Positions 8,505 to 18,332 of a DNA stretch of 64,000 nucleotides are shown here, piece by piece. A program made the translations under genes and the position numbers. Below the pieces are notes generated by a model. That model worked only from the letters and a program-made list of their open reading frames with translations. It was not told the origin of the DNA and made no database searches. Positions within the stretch are counted from its first letter, which is position 1. Every line of letters starts with the position of its first letter. The stretch lies in assembly GCF_002858935.1 (NCBI RefSeq), contig NZ_PJRT01000033.1:1-64000 (forward strand), read 5' to 3'. This DNA comes from Pantoea endophytica (GTDB taxonomy: Bacteria > Pseudomonadota > Gammaproteobacteria > Enterobacterales > Enterobacteriaceae).

Positions 8505-8693
8505 ATGCTTGGGGTAATTTATCTGGTGATGTTTTTATACGCAATCTTATCAGGCAGTGTTCTGACGTTGATATATTGGGTCTTAACTAAAAGAAGTGGC
8601 TTGAATTATGTGGTTGTGTTTTTTCTGTTAGTTTCTTTTTCTTTCTGCGTTTTTAATGTTCTCGATTATCATGGTGTTCCGATAATTAGATGA
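8505..8693 (+). CDS. Small two-helix membrane protein, unknown
   Basis: I do not recognise this 62-residue protein. It has two hydrophobic segments (about residues 2-25 and 34-55) separated by a short basic loop (LTKRSG). ATG 8505 was preferred over a TTG at 8484 because GAGGA lies just before it. It sits between the Tle3 effector and PAAR and is AT-rich like the cargo genes, so it belongs to the cargo module. It could be an accessory immunity or membrane factor, but nothing in the sequence proves this. Confidence 0.5.
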   Translation: MLGVIYLVMFLYAILSGSVLTLIYWVLTKRSGLNYVVVFFLLVSFSFCVFNVLDYHGVPIIR

Positions 8694-8829
8694 TTCTTTG
8701 GAGTTAATGCCTTACTTGTCCTTCTTTTGTTTAGGTGATTTTAAATGACATTTAATGATTCCGCCTAGTCAGTTTTATTAAATAAGTTATTCCACCCGCC
8801 GTTCAGTAAATAAAATATAGGTCATAATA

Positions 8830-9093
8830 ATGGGCAAACTCGCAATCGTCTTGGGAGATTCTACGTCTCACGGCGGCAAAGTCACATCTGCATCATCTAC
8901 TTTCGATATTCAGGGAAAAAATGCCGCCCTGCTGCATGATACGGTGTCCTGCCCATTACATGGCACCAACCGTATTATCGAATGCGATGTTGCATCTTAT
9001 GAAGAAAATGGCCGTGGGATCGTAATACATGGCTGCAAAACGGAATGTGGCTCGGTGGTTATCGCCAGCCTGCCGGATATGGAGATCGGCTAA
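8830..9093 (+). CDS. PAAR-domain spike tip protein
   Basis: An 87-residue stand-alone PAAR protein. PAAR proteins form the sharp metal-binding cone on top of VgrG. It has the typical repeats of this class: LGDSTSHGGKVTSAS near the start, DTVSCPLHG in the middle with Cys and His, and GCKTECGSVVIAS at the end. No toxin extension is present. It overlaps the next gene by one base (TAATG), which links the cargo module to the core operon. A broken relative lies at 3436. GC content is between that of cargo and core. Confidence 0.9.
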   Translation: MGKLAIVLGDSTSHGGKVTSASSTFDIQGKNAALLHDTVSCPLHGTNRIIECDVASYEENGRGIVIHGCKTECGSVVIASLPDMEIG

Positions 9094-10532
9094 TGGGATG
9101 GTCAGTACCGGAAGTGCCTGAGCGGACACCCGCCAGCGCATGTTCTCCGTGGATCTGTTTTTTTATTATTTTCTTTTGCGTATTAATCAGTGTTGCCTGG
9201 CTTTTATTTTCTGGTTCAGCGGAAGAACTGTCTTCCCTTTCATCCGGAGCCTGGCTGCCGCTGGCCGCAGCGATGCTGGTGAGTGTGATGGCAATCCTGA
9301 CGGTGTATTTATTAGGCTGGGAAGTTCAGGCTCTGAAAGCTTTTTACTGGAACAGCTGGCGACTGAATGTGCATGCCGCCTGGCAGCAGCATGCCCATCA
9401 GCATCTGTGCGTGGTTAATCAGATAAATTTAACGGTGAGCACGGATTGCGTCCCTCAGTTAACAGGGCTGGTCGCAAAAAAAGACGTTATTGATAAACCC
9501 ACCACATTGCTGGCCGGTGAAGCGCTCATCCCCGGCATTTCACGCTTTGAGCAGCTTAGCCAGGCGCTGCTGAAGCAGGTAGCACTATCGTTAGCAAACT
9601 GGTATCCCGGTGGTGCGCTCACCGTTGTCATCCAGACCTCGGCCGCCTCTCTGGAGCAGGAAAAGCAGCGTGTTGCGTCACTGTGGAAACAGCATGCACT
9701 GCCGTGGACGCCCACCTTTCATGTGTTGCCCGCTGAGTATCCTTTTGAGTTCTGGAATAACCAGTTGCTGGCATCGCACAACCCGGTACTGATTCTGGCA
9801 ATCCATTATCGTCAGGTAAATGAAACCCTGGCTGAATTTGCCAGCGCGTTATTACTCGCGCCCCCGTCACTGCTTTCTGCTGTTCAGCAACGAGAAACCG
9901 TAAAAGTCTTTCGGGCGATGCCGCTGCAAACCAGCGAACTCTCAGCCGAGCTAAAAGAGCTTAAAGAGATGAACCAGCAACCATCTTCATCTGTTGGGCT
10001 GGTGTGGTTCAGTGGACTCACCGCCCCTCAGCGTCAGCAACTGACGTCTGCCGTATTTGAACTGCCGTTGTCTCTTCGCAGTTCCGCGCCGATGGCGGGA
10101 CTCATTGATTTTGATGAAGGCTGCGATCGTTACGGCCACCTTGCCGGCTGGCTGATGCCCGTTGCGGCAATCGAAGCCGTCAATTACGACATGGGTAGCC
10201 AGTGGCTGGTGTGGGCCGATGATAAACAGGCTTGGGCGATGGTGGCTGGCAGGAAAATGCCGCTGATGAACACTTCCCCCGAACGGGCGCAGGCCGCGCC
10301 TTTCCCTGCCGGTGGAATGATGCTGGCGGTGCTGCTTAATACTCTTCTTATCTGGTCTTTAGGTTTTGCCTTCCCGGTCTGGTTATTTTCGTGGTGGGGA
10401 ACGATCACTTTACTGGCCGTACTTGGCGTGACCTTACCGGGTCTGGCATTCGCGTTACGAAAGGTGGTGGCCAGCGCGCTGCTGCCGGGATTTTTCCGTG
10501 CTGCCGGTGAGCACGAAAGGAATAAAAAATAA
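9093..10532 (+). CDS. T6SS-associated inner-membrane protein, unknown function
   Basis: A 479-residue protein with two membrane helices near the N-terminus (about residues 20-41 and 52-75), a large soluble middle, and two more helices near the C-terminus (about 405-450), so the middle should face one side of the inner membrane. I recognise no catalytic motif and cannot name the family. It is coupled by one-base TAATG overlaps to PAAR upstream and to tssM downstream, and its GC-rich codon use is that of the core. It is therefore likely a fixed accessory part of this T6SS membrane complex. The start at 9093 was chosen for the overlap with the PAAR stop. Confidence 0.7.
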   Translation: MGWSVPEVPERTPASACSPWICFFIIFFCVLISVAWLLFSGSAEELSSLSSGAWLPLAAAMLVSVMAILTVYLLGWEVQALKAFYWNSWRLNVHAAWQQHAHQHLCVVNQINLTVSTDCVPQLTGLVAKKDVIDKPTTLLAGEALIPGISRFEQLSQALLKQVALSLANWYPGGALTVVIQTSAASLEQEKQRVASLWKQHALPWTPTFHVLPAEYPFEFWNNQLLASHNPVLILAIHYRQVNETLAEFASALLLAPPSLLSAVQQRETVKVFRAMPLQTSELSAELKELKEMNQQPSSSVGLVWFSGLTAPQRQQLTSAVFELPLSLRSSAPMAGLIDFDEGCDRYGHLAGWLMPVAAIEAVNYDMGSQWLVWADDKQAWAMVAGRKMPLMNTSPERAQAAPFPAGGMMLAVLLNTLLIWSLGFAFPVWLFSWWGTITLLAVLGVTLPGLAFALRKVVASALLPGFFRAAGEHERNKK

Positions 10533-13500
10533 TGAAAAACTTCTTTCGTCTGCTGGGGTACGGGCTCGTTGCCGTGTCCGTTTTACTGCTTTTTTTATTC
10601 CTGCTATCCCAGCTAAAAGCCTTACCCGTTGAAGCAACCACCCGTCAGTTTTGGTTACCGTTGACGGGATTTGTTTTTCTCGCGTGCCTGATATGTACGG
10701 TGATTTTCTTCTTATTCAGTCCGTTGAATGCGGGCGTCCCGGTCAGGCCATCGGGTGACAAAAAAGAAGATATGCCTGCCTCTGCCACTGCTTCCACATG
10801 CCTGGCGAGCGATATGAGCAACTATCTTCGCTCACGCTACAACCTCTTCTGGCGCAGCAAAGTTCGTCTGCTTCTGGTGGTCGGCGACGACGCCGCGATC
10901 AGCCCGCTTGTACCGGGACTCGGCAAAAATGTGTGGATGGAGGGTAACCGGACGGTTCTTATTTACGGTGGTAGCCTCGATGCTCAGTTAGATGCTGAAA
11001 AATACGCCGCGCTGCGCAAGCTGCGCCGCAGCCGTCCGCTGGACGGCATTGTGCTGGTTCAGGATTCAAATTCCACCCTGACACCACAAAAAAGCGATGC
11101 AGCGATGCGCTCGCTGGAGAAGATTGCCGCCGCGCTGCGCTGGCGCGCGCCGGTGTGGATCTGGCAGCTTGGACGCAGTGACTGGCCGCAGCCAGAGCGT
11201 GAGAACAACGCGGTAGGCGCAGTGTTTCCGGCCAAAGCGCTGCCGGAAAATGTTGCGCAGCAGCTTGAAAGCTTGATCGCGCCACTGCGTGATCGCGGTC
11301 TGGCACAGGTCGATCACAGCCTCAGTAACGACTGGCTGCTGCGCCTGTCGCAGCAGTTCGGCAGCGGTGAAAGTCAGGCCTGGCAGCAGCGCTTAGCGCC
11401 CTGGCTGGACCCCGCGCGCCGCAGTTTGCTGCGTGGTCTGATGTTCAGCCTGCCTGAAGCAAAGCCTGTACTTGACAGCCTGCATCCTCACGCATTAACC
11501 GACAGCGCGCTCTGGCAGGGCATCGCGTCAGACCGCGCCAGAGGTCGTCGCACCGGGCTGCCTTGGGAACAGACCCTGGCCTGGTCGCTGCTGAGCCTGA
11601 TGCTGCTCGCTGGCGCGGGCATGCTGGCGTCTTCGCTGTTCAACCGTCATCAGATTGTCAGCGCGGCGGATAAAGCCGAGGTATTGGTGAATTCAACGAA
11701 GGTTGATGATGCGCAGCTCATTGCGCTGCACGGCCTGCGTAACGATCTCGGTCAGCAGCAGCACTGGCTGGAGCACGGTGCGCCCTGGTATCAGCGCTTC
11801 GGCATTAACCATACGCAGCAGCTGCATGATGCGCTGCTGCCGTGGTACGGCGTCGCGGCGCAGCGGCTGATCCACGAACCGGCGCGCATCGCGCTGGAAG
11901 ATAAGCTGAACTATCTGGCCAGCCTGCCTGCTGCCAGCCCGCTGCGCGCCACGCTGGCGCAGCCGGGGTATAAGCAGTTAAAGGCCTGGCTGATGATGGC
12001 GCGCCCGGAGCGTGCCGAACCGGCGTTTTATGCGCAGACCATGGCGACCGTTCAGCCGGAATATCCAGGCATTTCAACGTCGTTGTGGCAGACGCTGGCC
12101 CCGGATTTGTGGGCATTCTATGCCGCGTCGTTGCCGTCCCAGCCCGGCTGGCGCATCAAACCCAATGCGTCGCTGCTGAGTCAGGTACGTCAGGTTCTGC
12201 TGCTGCAGACCGGCCAGCGCAACGCCGAGATGACGCTGTATCAGAACGTCCTGCGCGACGTGCGCCGCAACTACACCGACCTGACGCTGGAAGATATGAC
12301 GCCGGGCACCGATATGCGCCGGCTGTTCAGCAGTGACGACAGAGTTCCGGGCGTGTTTACTCGCCAGGCGTGGGAAGGCGGCGTGCGCCAGGAGATTGAG
12401 AAAGCGGCCAACACCCGTCGCGATGAAATCGACTGGGTGCTCAGCGACAGCCGCAGCGCGGTGCCGCAGGAGATTTCCCCGGAGGCGCTGAAGGCCCGTT
12501 TAACGCAACGTTATTTCAGTGACTTCGCCGCCAGCTGGCTTAACTTCCTCAACGGTATCAGGCTCAATCCGGCGCAGAACATCGCCGACGTTACGGATCA
12601 GCTGACGCTGATGAGCGACGTGCGCCAGTCGCCTCTGATTGCATTAATGAACACGCTGGCGTGGCAGGGCCAGACCGGCCAGCAGCGTGAGGCGCTGTCA
12701 GACACGCTGATCAACTCGGCCAAAGACCTGATTGGCCAGAAAGACAAGCCGGTTATCAGCCAGAAAGCTACCGGCCCTGAAGGACCGCTGGATGTGACCT
12801 TCGGCCCATTGCTGGCGCTGACCGGCAAAAACAGCGGCTCTCAGCTGATGGCCGCCGACAGCAGCCTGACGCTGCAAACCTATCTCACCCGCATCACCCG
12901 CGTGCGCCTGCGTCTGCAGCAGGTGGCCGCCGCGCCGGATCCACAGGAGATGTTGCAAACCCTGGCGCAGACGGTTTTCCAGGGCAAAAGCGTTGACCTT
13001 ACTGATACGCAGCAATACGGCAGCCTGATGGCGGCGAGCCTCGGCGAAGAGTGGAGCGGCTTTGGCCAGACGATGTTCGTGCAGCCGCTGACGCAGGCGT
13101 GGGAAACCATCCTGCAACCGTCTGCGGTGAGCCTGAACGCGCAGTGGCAGCGCTCCATCGTGGAAAACTGGCGCACCGCGTTTGACGGACGCTATCCATT
13201 CGCGGCGGGACAAAGTGACGCGTCACTGCCGATGCTGGCGGAGTTTATCCGCCGCGATGCCGGGCGCATCGACAGCTTCCTCAGCAGCCGCCTCGGTGGC
13301 GTACTACAGAAAGAGGGCAGCAGCTGGGTGCCGGATGCAGCACACAGTCAGGGACTGACGTTTAATCCCGCTTTCCTCAAGGCGGTGAATCAGCTGCGCG
13401 AGCTGTCCGACATTCTGTTTACTGACGGCACGCAGGGCATCAGTTTTGAACTACAGGGCCGCGCTGCGCCAGACGTGGTGGAAACCCAGCTGATGCTTGA

Positions 13501-13912
13501 TGGTCAGCCGCTGCGCTACTTCAACCAGATGGCGACGTGGCAGGCGATGCGCTGGCCGGGCGACAGCCTGAAGCCGGGTACGTTGCTGACCTGGACCGGT
13601 GTGAAAAGCAGTGCACAGATTTACGGTGATTATCCCGGCACCTGGGGCTTTATCCGCTGGCTGGAGCAGGCCAAACGTGAACGTCTCGATCGCAGCCGCT
13701 GGTTGCTGAGCTTCACCACGCCGGATAAGCGTACGCTGACGTGGGTGCTGCGCACGCAGATGCGCGACGGCCCGCTGGCGCTGCTGCGCCTGCGCGGCTT
13801 TACGCTGCCGACGGAAATATTCAGCGTCGATGCTGCCAGTGCCTCCGAGGCGATGGCCCCGCGCGACGCCGTTACGGATGACGTCATTACCGACATGGAG
13901 GGAGCAGAATAA
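10532..13912 (+). CDS. tssM: TssM (IcmF) membrane-complex protein, without a Walker A motif
   Basis: A 1126-residue TssM. With TssL and TssJ it builds the envelope-spanning complex of the T6SS. Two N-terminal helices (about 7-27 and 42-63) and a third (about 348-369) leave a long periplasmic part up to the end, which normally binds TssJ. In the cytoplasmic domain the place of the P-loop reads LLLVVGDDAAISPLVPGL, with no GxxxxGK(S/T), so nucleotide binding is unlikely. Some TssM proteins are known to work without it. It is coupled to both neighbours by TAATG overlaps. Compare the short TssM at 59921, which has a perfect P-loop. Confidence 0.93.
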   Translation: MKNFFRLLGYGLVAVSVLLLFLFLLSQLKALPVEATTRQFWLPLTGFVFLACLICTVIFFLFSPLNAGVPVRPSGDKKEDMPASATASTCLASDMSNYLRSRYNLFWRSKVRLLLVVGDDAAISPLVPGLGKNVWMEGNRTVLIYGGSLDAQLDAEKYAALRKLRRSRPLDGIVLVQDSNSTLTPQKSDAAMRSLEKIAAALRWRAPVWIWQLGRSDWPQPERENNAVGAVFPAKALPENVAQQLESLIAPLRDRGLAQVDHSLSNDWLLRLSQQFGSGESQAWQQRLAPWLDPARRSLLRGLMFSLPEAKPVLDSLHPHALTDSALWQGIASDRARGRRTGLPWEQTLAWSLLSLMLLAGAGMLASSLFNRHQIVSAADKAEVLVNSTKVDDAQLIALHGLRNDLGQQQHWLEHGAPWYQRFGINHTQQLHDALLPWYGVAAQRLIHEPARIALEDKLNYLASLPAASPLRATLAQPGYKQLKAWLMMARPERAEPAFYAQTMATVQPEYPGISTSLWQTLAPDLWAFYAASLPSQPGWRIKPNASLLSQVRQVLLLQTGQRNAEMTLYQNVLRDVRRNYTDLTLEDMTPGTDMRRLFSSDDRVPGVFTRQAWEGGVRQEIEKAANTRRDEIDWVLSDSRSAVPQEISPEALKARLTQRYFSDFAASWLNFLNGIRLNPAQNIADVTDQLTLMSDVRQSPLIALMNTLAWQGQTGQQREALSDTLINSAKDLIGQKDKPVISQKATGPEGPLDVTFGPLLALTGKNSGSQLMAADSSLTLQTYLTRITRVRLRLQQVAAAPDPQEMLQTLAQTVFQGKSVDLTDTQQYGSLMAASLGEEWSGFGQTMFVQPLTQAWETILQPSAVSLNAQWQRSIVENWRTAFDGRYPFAAGQSDASLPMLAEFIRRDAGRIDSFLSSRLGGVLQKEGSSWVPDAAHSQGLTFNPAFLKAVNQLRELSDILFTDGTQGISFELQGRAAPDVVETQLMLDGQPLRYFNQMATWQAMRWPGDSLKPGTLLTWTGVKSSAQIYGDYPGTWGFIRWLEQAKRERLDRSRWLLSFTTPDKRTLTWVLRTQMRDGPLALLRLRGFTLPTEIFSVDAASASEAMAPRDAVTDDVITDMEGAE

Positions 13913-15483
13913 TGAGCGCAATGACCGAACTGGTGCACGCCTGCGGCGTGGATGAGTCCACGCTGAGAACCGATGCACAACAACGCTGCAGCAACTGGAC
14001 GCGCTGGCTGGAACCGATCAGTGAAGCGTTGCCCGCCGGAGACGATCCGGCTTACGACGATCAGTTTATGCAGATCCGTGAAGAGGTGAACAAGCTTTCC
14101 GGCTTTGATACCGACACCATCGCCCGCCTGTCGGAATCGCTGCTGACAACCGTGAGCAAGGATATCCGGGTTATCACCTTTTACGCGTGGGCGCGCCTGC
14201 ATCAGGACGGCGAGCAGGGGCTGGCGGAAGGACTGGAACTGCTGGCCGCCGCGCTGCAGAAGTTTGGTGGAAAGCTTCATCCACAACGCAGCCGCAGTCG
14301 GCAGGGCGCGCTGGCCTGGCTCGGCAGCGCCAGAATGCTCGACAGCCTGACGTTATGGCCGGAAGCCGATGTCGCGCGGGTTTGCCGCATTAGCGGTGCA
14401 TTGCTGCTGATTGAAGATGCACTTAATGAAGATGAACGCAACGGGCTTCAGCCGCTGTTGCGCGCACTGGAGCTGCGTTTAGCTCAGAACGGGGGTGCCA
14501 GCGCGATGGTGCCACTCAACAGCCCGACACATAGGGACGTGGATGATTCGTCGCTTGCTGAACTCGCGCCGGTTAACTCCGGTGAAACTTTGAAGGCACA
14601 GGCGAAAGTGTTGGCAAACTACCTGCGCGAGCAGCCCGGCGGCTGGCTTTCCGCCCACCATCTGATGAAAAGCGTACGTTGGGATACCATCCTCAATCTT
14701 CCCGCGCTTGGAACCGGCGGCAATACGCGTCTGCCGCCGCCAAAACCCGATCACCGTGCGCACCTTAAGCGCCTGTATCTGCAGCAAAGCTGGACGGAAC
14801 TGCTGGAACTGACGGACTCGCTGTTTGCGCAGGCCATCAATCACGTGTGGTTCGATCTTCAGTGGTACGCCTGTGAAGCGCTGAATCGTCAGGACAAGGG
14901 CGCGGCGCTGGCGAACATTGTGCAGCAGGATTTGCATGGACTTTTATCAAGGCTGCCGGGACTGGAAACGCTCTCGTATTCAGACGGCACACCGTTTGCC
15001 GATGAGGTGACGCGCAACTGGATCGCGCAAAAAGTGATGAGCGACGTGGGCTTTGCGGAGAGCGACACGCTGGTTGCAGGACCTGACAACGACATCCTGT
15101 CCCTGGAAAACGAGGCGGTGGATAAAGCGGAATCGGAAAGCGTGGAAGCCGCACTGGCATGGCTGCAGATGCGTCCGGGCACCAATAGTTTGCGAGATCA
15201 GTGGTTAATACGTCTGCTAATGGCGCGAGTGTGCGAGCAATTCGGTAAAAGTGAAATGGCGCTGTATCTGCTGGATGAACTCAATCAGCATGCCGGCGCA
15301 CTGACGCTTGCGCAGTGGGAACCAACCTTATTATTCGAAGTGCGCGCCCGGCGGCTGAAGCTGCTGCGTGCCCGAGCCGCGCGCAGTGAAAGTGAACGTA
15401 CGCGCATCCAGCCGGAAATGGACTCGCTGTTATCCGGCCTCATCACGCTTGACCCGGTCAGGGCCGCCATCCTCTGCAGCTGA
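13912..15483 (+). CDS. tssA: TssA baseplate/sheath-capping protein
   Basis: A 523-residue protein with an ImpA N-terminal domain (about residues 30-170: WLEPISEALPAGDDPAYDD, then a helical region with ARLHQDGEQGLAEGL). A variable middle and a helical C-terminal part follow. TssA contacts the membrane complex, helps recruit the baseplate and primes tube and sheath growth. It is translationally coupled to tssM (TAATG) and followed after 63 bases by tssF. The length suits the long TssA class. Confidence 0.9.
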   Translation: MSAMTELVHACGVDESTLRTDAQQRCSNWTRWLEPISEALPAGDDPAYDDQFMQIREEVNKLSGFDTDTIARLSESLLTTVSKDIRVITFYAWARLHQDGEQGLAEGLELLAAALQKFGGKLHPQRSRSRQGALAWLGSARMLDSLTLWPEADVARVCRISGALLLIEDALNEDERNGLQPLLRALELRLAQNGGASAMVPLNSPTHRDVDDSSLAELAPVNSGETLKAQAKVLANYLREQPGGWLSAHHLMKSVRWDTILNLPALGTGGNTRLPPPKPDHRAHLKRLYLQQSWTELLELTDSLFAQAINHVWFDLQWYACEALNRQDKGAALANIVQQDLHGLLSRLPGLETLSYSDGTPFADEVTRNWIAQKVMSDVGFAESDTLVAGPDNDILSLENEAVDKAESESVEAALAWLQMRPGTNSLRDQWLIRLLMARVCEQFGKSEMALYLLDELNQHAGALTLAQWEPTLLFEVRARRLKLLRARAARSESERTRIQPEMDSLLSGLITLDPVRAAILCS

Positions 15484-15546
15484 CTTCTGCTTTTTAACTT
15501 CCTGTTGCCTGACTGGTTCGGGCTGCACATTACTGATGTGAATACC

Positions 15547-17301
15547 ATGGACGATTTAACCCTGCGTTATTACGACGCTGAAATGCGCTACCTGCAGGAA
15601 GCGGGCGAAGAGTTTGCCCGCGCCCATCCTGAACAGGCAGCGATGCTCAATCTCGACAAAGCTGGCGCCCGCGATCCCTACGTTGAACGGCTATTCGAAG
15701 GCTTTGCCTTTATGGTCGGTCGCCTGCGTGAAAAGTTCGACGATGACCTGCCGGAACTGACTGAAGGTCTGGTCAGCCTGTTGTGGCCGCACTATCTGCG
15801 CACCATTCCGTCGATGTCGGTGGTGGAGTTCACGCCCGACTGGCGCGAGATGAAGGAGCCGATGCGGCTGGCACGCGGCTTTGAAGTAATTTCACGCCCG
15901 GTGGGTGAAAAAGGCACGCGCTGCCGTTACACCACCACGCGCGACGTGCAGGTGCTGCCGCTGGCGCTGGAGTCGGCAAAATTAACCACCGATGCCGCAG
16001 GACGCTCGGTTGTTCGCCTGCGCTTTAACGGCGGCGCGCTGGCCGACTGGAGCCGCACCGACCTCAGCCGCATTCCGCTCTATCTCAACGCTGATGCGCC
16101 GCTGGCCTGCGCGCTACATGAAGCATTGACGCTTAACGTCGCCAGCATCGCACTGCGTCTGCCGGGTGAAACCGACAGTCGCCGCTTTGACGGACATTTC
16201 AGCGCGCAGGGCTTCAGCCAGGAAGACCGGCTGTGGCCGGGCGATGAAGGCAGTTTCAGCGGATATCAGCTGCTGCTGGAATATTTCACCTTCCGCGAGA
16301 AGTTTATGGCGGTGAACCTACGCGGGCTGGAGCAAGTTACGCTGCCCGCGTCGCTGCCGTGGTTCGAGCTTGACGTGGTGCTGGCCGAGCGCTGGGAGCA
16401 TGATTTCCAGTTCAGCGAAAAACATCTGCGCCTTAACTCCGTGCCGGTGATTAACCTGTTTGCGATGGAATCCGATCCGCTGATGATCAACGGATTGCAG
16501 ACCGAATATATGCTGCGCCCGATGCGCGTGCAGGACGGCCATACCGAAATCTACTCGGTGGATTCGGTGATTTCCTCGAAAGGGCTGCCGTACGTGCCGT
16601 TCAGCAGCTTCCGCCACAAAGGCGGCATGCTGCGTCACGAAGCGCCGGAACATTACTATCACACGCGCGTGCGGCGCGGGCCGTCCGGGCTGCATGAAAC
16701 CTGGATGATCCTCGGCGGCGAAGCCTTTGATAATCACAGCCTGCCGGAAAACGAAAGCCTGTCGGTGAGCGTCACCGGCACCAACGGCCAGCTGCCGCGT
16801 CGCGCGCTGCAGAGCACACTGCTGGATACCGCCGTCAGCAGCACCGACGTGGCGATGCAGGTGCGCAACCTGTGCGCGCCAACGCTGCCGTGCTATCCGC
16901 CCAATCGTGATCGCTTTCACTGGCGCGTGCTGAGCCATCTCGGCTCGAGTTTTCTGTGGATGATGGATAACGCCGAGGTGCTACGCGGCACGCTGGCGCT
17001 GTACGACTGGACACACAGCGAAATGAACCGCCGCCGTCTGGACGCCATCCTGCACGTCTGCCACAAAGAGACCGAACGCTTTGAGCAGGGTTATCTTCTA
17101 CGCGGCGTGCAGATTGAAATCACCCTCGACAGCAGCGGCTTTGCCGGCAGCGGCGATATCTGCCTGTTTGGCGAAATGCTCAGCCGCTTCTTCGCGTTGT
17201 ATACCGACATTCACCTGTTTAACCGTCTGATTTTAATCCTGCAGCCAACCGGAGAGCGCCTCGAATGGGAAGAGAAGCACAATCGCCGCATCTCCGGCTG
17301 A
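15547..17301 (+). CDS. tssF: TssF baseplate protein
   Basis: A 584-residue protein starting MDDLTLRYYDAEMRYLQEAG, the usual TssF (ImpG) opening, then the conserved DPYVERLFEGFAFM and LWPHYLRTIPSMSV blocks. TssF with TssG and TssK forms the T6SS baseplate wedge around VgrG. ATG 15547 was chosen because it matches the family start; the ribosome site is weak and possible upstream GTG/TTG starts exist. It overlaps tssG by 37 bases. Length is normal. Confidence 0.93.
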   Translation: MDDLTLRYYDAEMRYLQEAGEEFARAHPEQAAMLNLDKAGARDPYVERLFEGFAFMVGRLREKFDDDLPELTEGLVSLLWPHYLRTIPSMSVVEFTPDWREMKEPMRLARGFEVISRPVGEKGTRCRYTTTRDVQVLPLALESAKLTTDAAGRSVVRLRFNGGALADWSRTDLSRIPLYLNADAPLACALHEALTLNVASIALRLPGETDSRRFDGHFSAQGFSQEDRLWPGDEGSFSGYQLLLEYFTFREKFMAVNLRGLEQVTLPASLPWFELDVVLAERWEHDFQFSEKHLRLNSVPVINLFAMESDPLMINGLQTEYMLRPMRVQDGHTEIYSVDSVISSKGLPYVPFSSFRHKGGMLRHEAPEHYYHTRVRRGPSGLHETWMILGGEAFDNHSLPENESLSVSVTGTNGQLPRRALQSTLLDTAVSSTDVAMQVRNLCAPTLPCYPPNRDRFHWRVLSHLGSSFLWMMDNAEVLRGTLALYDWTHSEMNRRRLDAILHVCHKETERFEQGYLLRGVQIEITLDSSGFAGSGDICLFGEMLSRFFALYTDIHLFNRLILILQPTGERLEWEEKHNRRISG

Positions 17302-18332
17302 CGCCACGACTGGAGCAGGAGCTGACGCGGCTGAACTTTTACCGTTTCTGTCAGCTGATTGAGCATCAGCATAAAGATAAGCCGCCGCTCGGCAGCACCA
17401 GCAAGCCGGAAAACGACGCGGTGCGGCTATTACCGCATCCTGGCATGGGGTTTCCGGCTGGCGAATTGAAGGCGTTTGAGTACAACGAAGCCGATGCCGC
17501 TGCGCCGCCGGTGGTGCGCACCACTTTCCTCGGATTGTACGGCGTGGATTCGCCGCTTCCCGGCAGCTATATCGATGACATCACCCAGCGCGATGAAGGG
17601 CATGAAGCGCTGCAGGGTTTTCTCGATATTTTTAACCACCGCATCCTGACGCAGTTTTATCGCATCTGGCGCAAATACTCATATCCGGCGACCTTCGAAG
17701 CGGGCGGTGGCGACAGCACTTCGCAGTCGCTGCTCGGGCTGGTGGGATTGGGTATTCCCGGCACCGGCAGGCATATCGCCACGCCGGTTTCACGCTTTCT
17801 GGCGCTGCTCGGCGTCATGCGTCAGCCGGGCAGAACGGAAGAGGGCATTCGCGCGCTGGTGCGTTTGCTTGCGCCGAACACCTCGGTGAACGTGCAGCCG
17901 TACTGTCTGCGTCCGGTGCCGGTGAGTCATCCGCTGGAGTGCGAGTTCGTGCTGGATGGCAACGCGCCACTCGGCGATGAGGCGATGGATGCCAACAGCC
18001 AGCTGCTGATCGAACTGCAAACCGCCTGCCCGAACGAAGCCGAACGCTGGCTGCCGGACGGCCAGTTGTATCAGGATTTTCTGGTGATGCTGCGGGTTTA
18101 TCTCGGCTGGCGCTATCGCGCGCGCATCCGGCTGTGTCTGGAGACGCAGCTGCTGGCCCCGCCAGAGCTGGGCGATGCGCCGTTCTGGCTTGGCATGACC
18201 GGTGTGCTGGGCGCGGACGAGGCGTGCAGCGACATCCCCCAAACTTTTACTACTGAACTGGGTTGCTATGCAGGCATGCGCCCGGTCAAACCCTGCGAGG
18301 AGCAGCGACGTGTCAGTTACCACTTTGATTAA
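17265..18332 (+). CDS. tssG: TssG baseplate protein
   Basis: A 355-residue protein with the TssG (ImpH) pattern: NFYRFCQLIE near residue 25, a TTFLGLYGVDSPLPGSY block near 85-105, and the FLDIFNHRILTQFYR and RFLALLG segments. It joins TssF in the baseplate wedge. It starts inside tssF and ends inside the start of tssJ (23-base overlap), typical of the tight core operon. Confidence 0.93.
   Translation: MGREAQSPHLRLTPRLEQELTRLNFYRFCQLIEHQHKDKPPLGSTSKPENDAVRLLPHPGMGFPAGELKAFEYNEADAAAPPVVRTTFLGLYGVDSPLPGSYIDDITQRDEGHEALQGFLDIFNHRILTQFYRIWRKYSYPATFEAGGGDSTSQSLLGLVGLGIPGTGRHIATPVSRFLALLGVMRQPGRTEEGIRALVRLLAPNTSVNVQPYCLRPVPVSHPLECEFVLDGNAPLGDEAMDANSQLLIELQTACPNEAERWLPDGQLYQDFLVMLRVYLGWRYRARIRLCLETQLLAPPELGDAPFWLGMTGVLGADEACSDIPQTFTTELGCYAGMRPVKPCEEQRRVSYHFD

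Noticed and set aside
13451-14286. Frames on the - strand opposite the end of tssM and the start of tssA
   Set aside because: Basic, low-complexity translations with no ribosome site, fully explained by the genes on the + strand.
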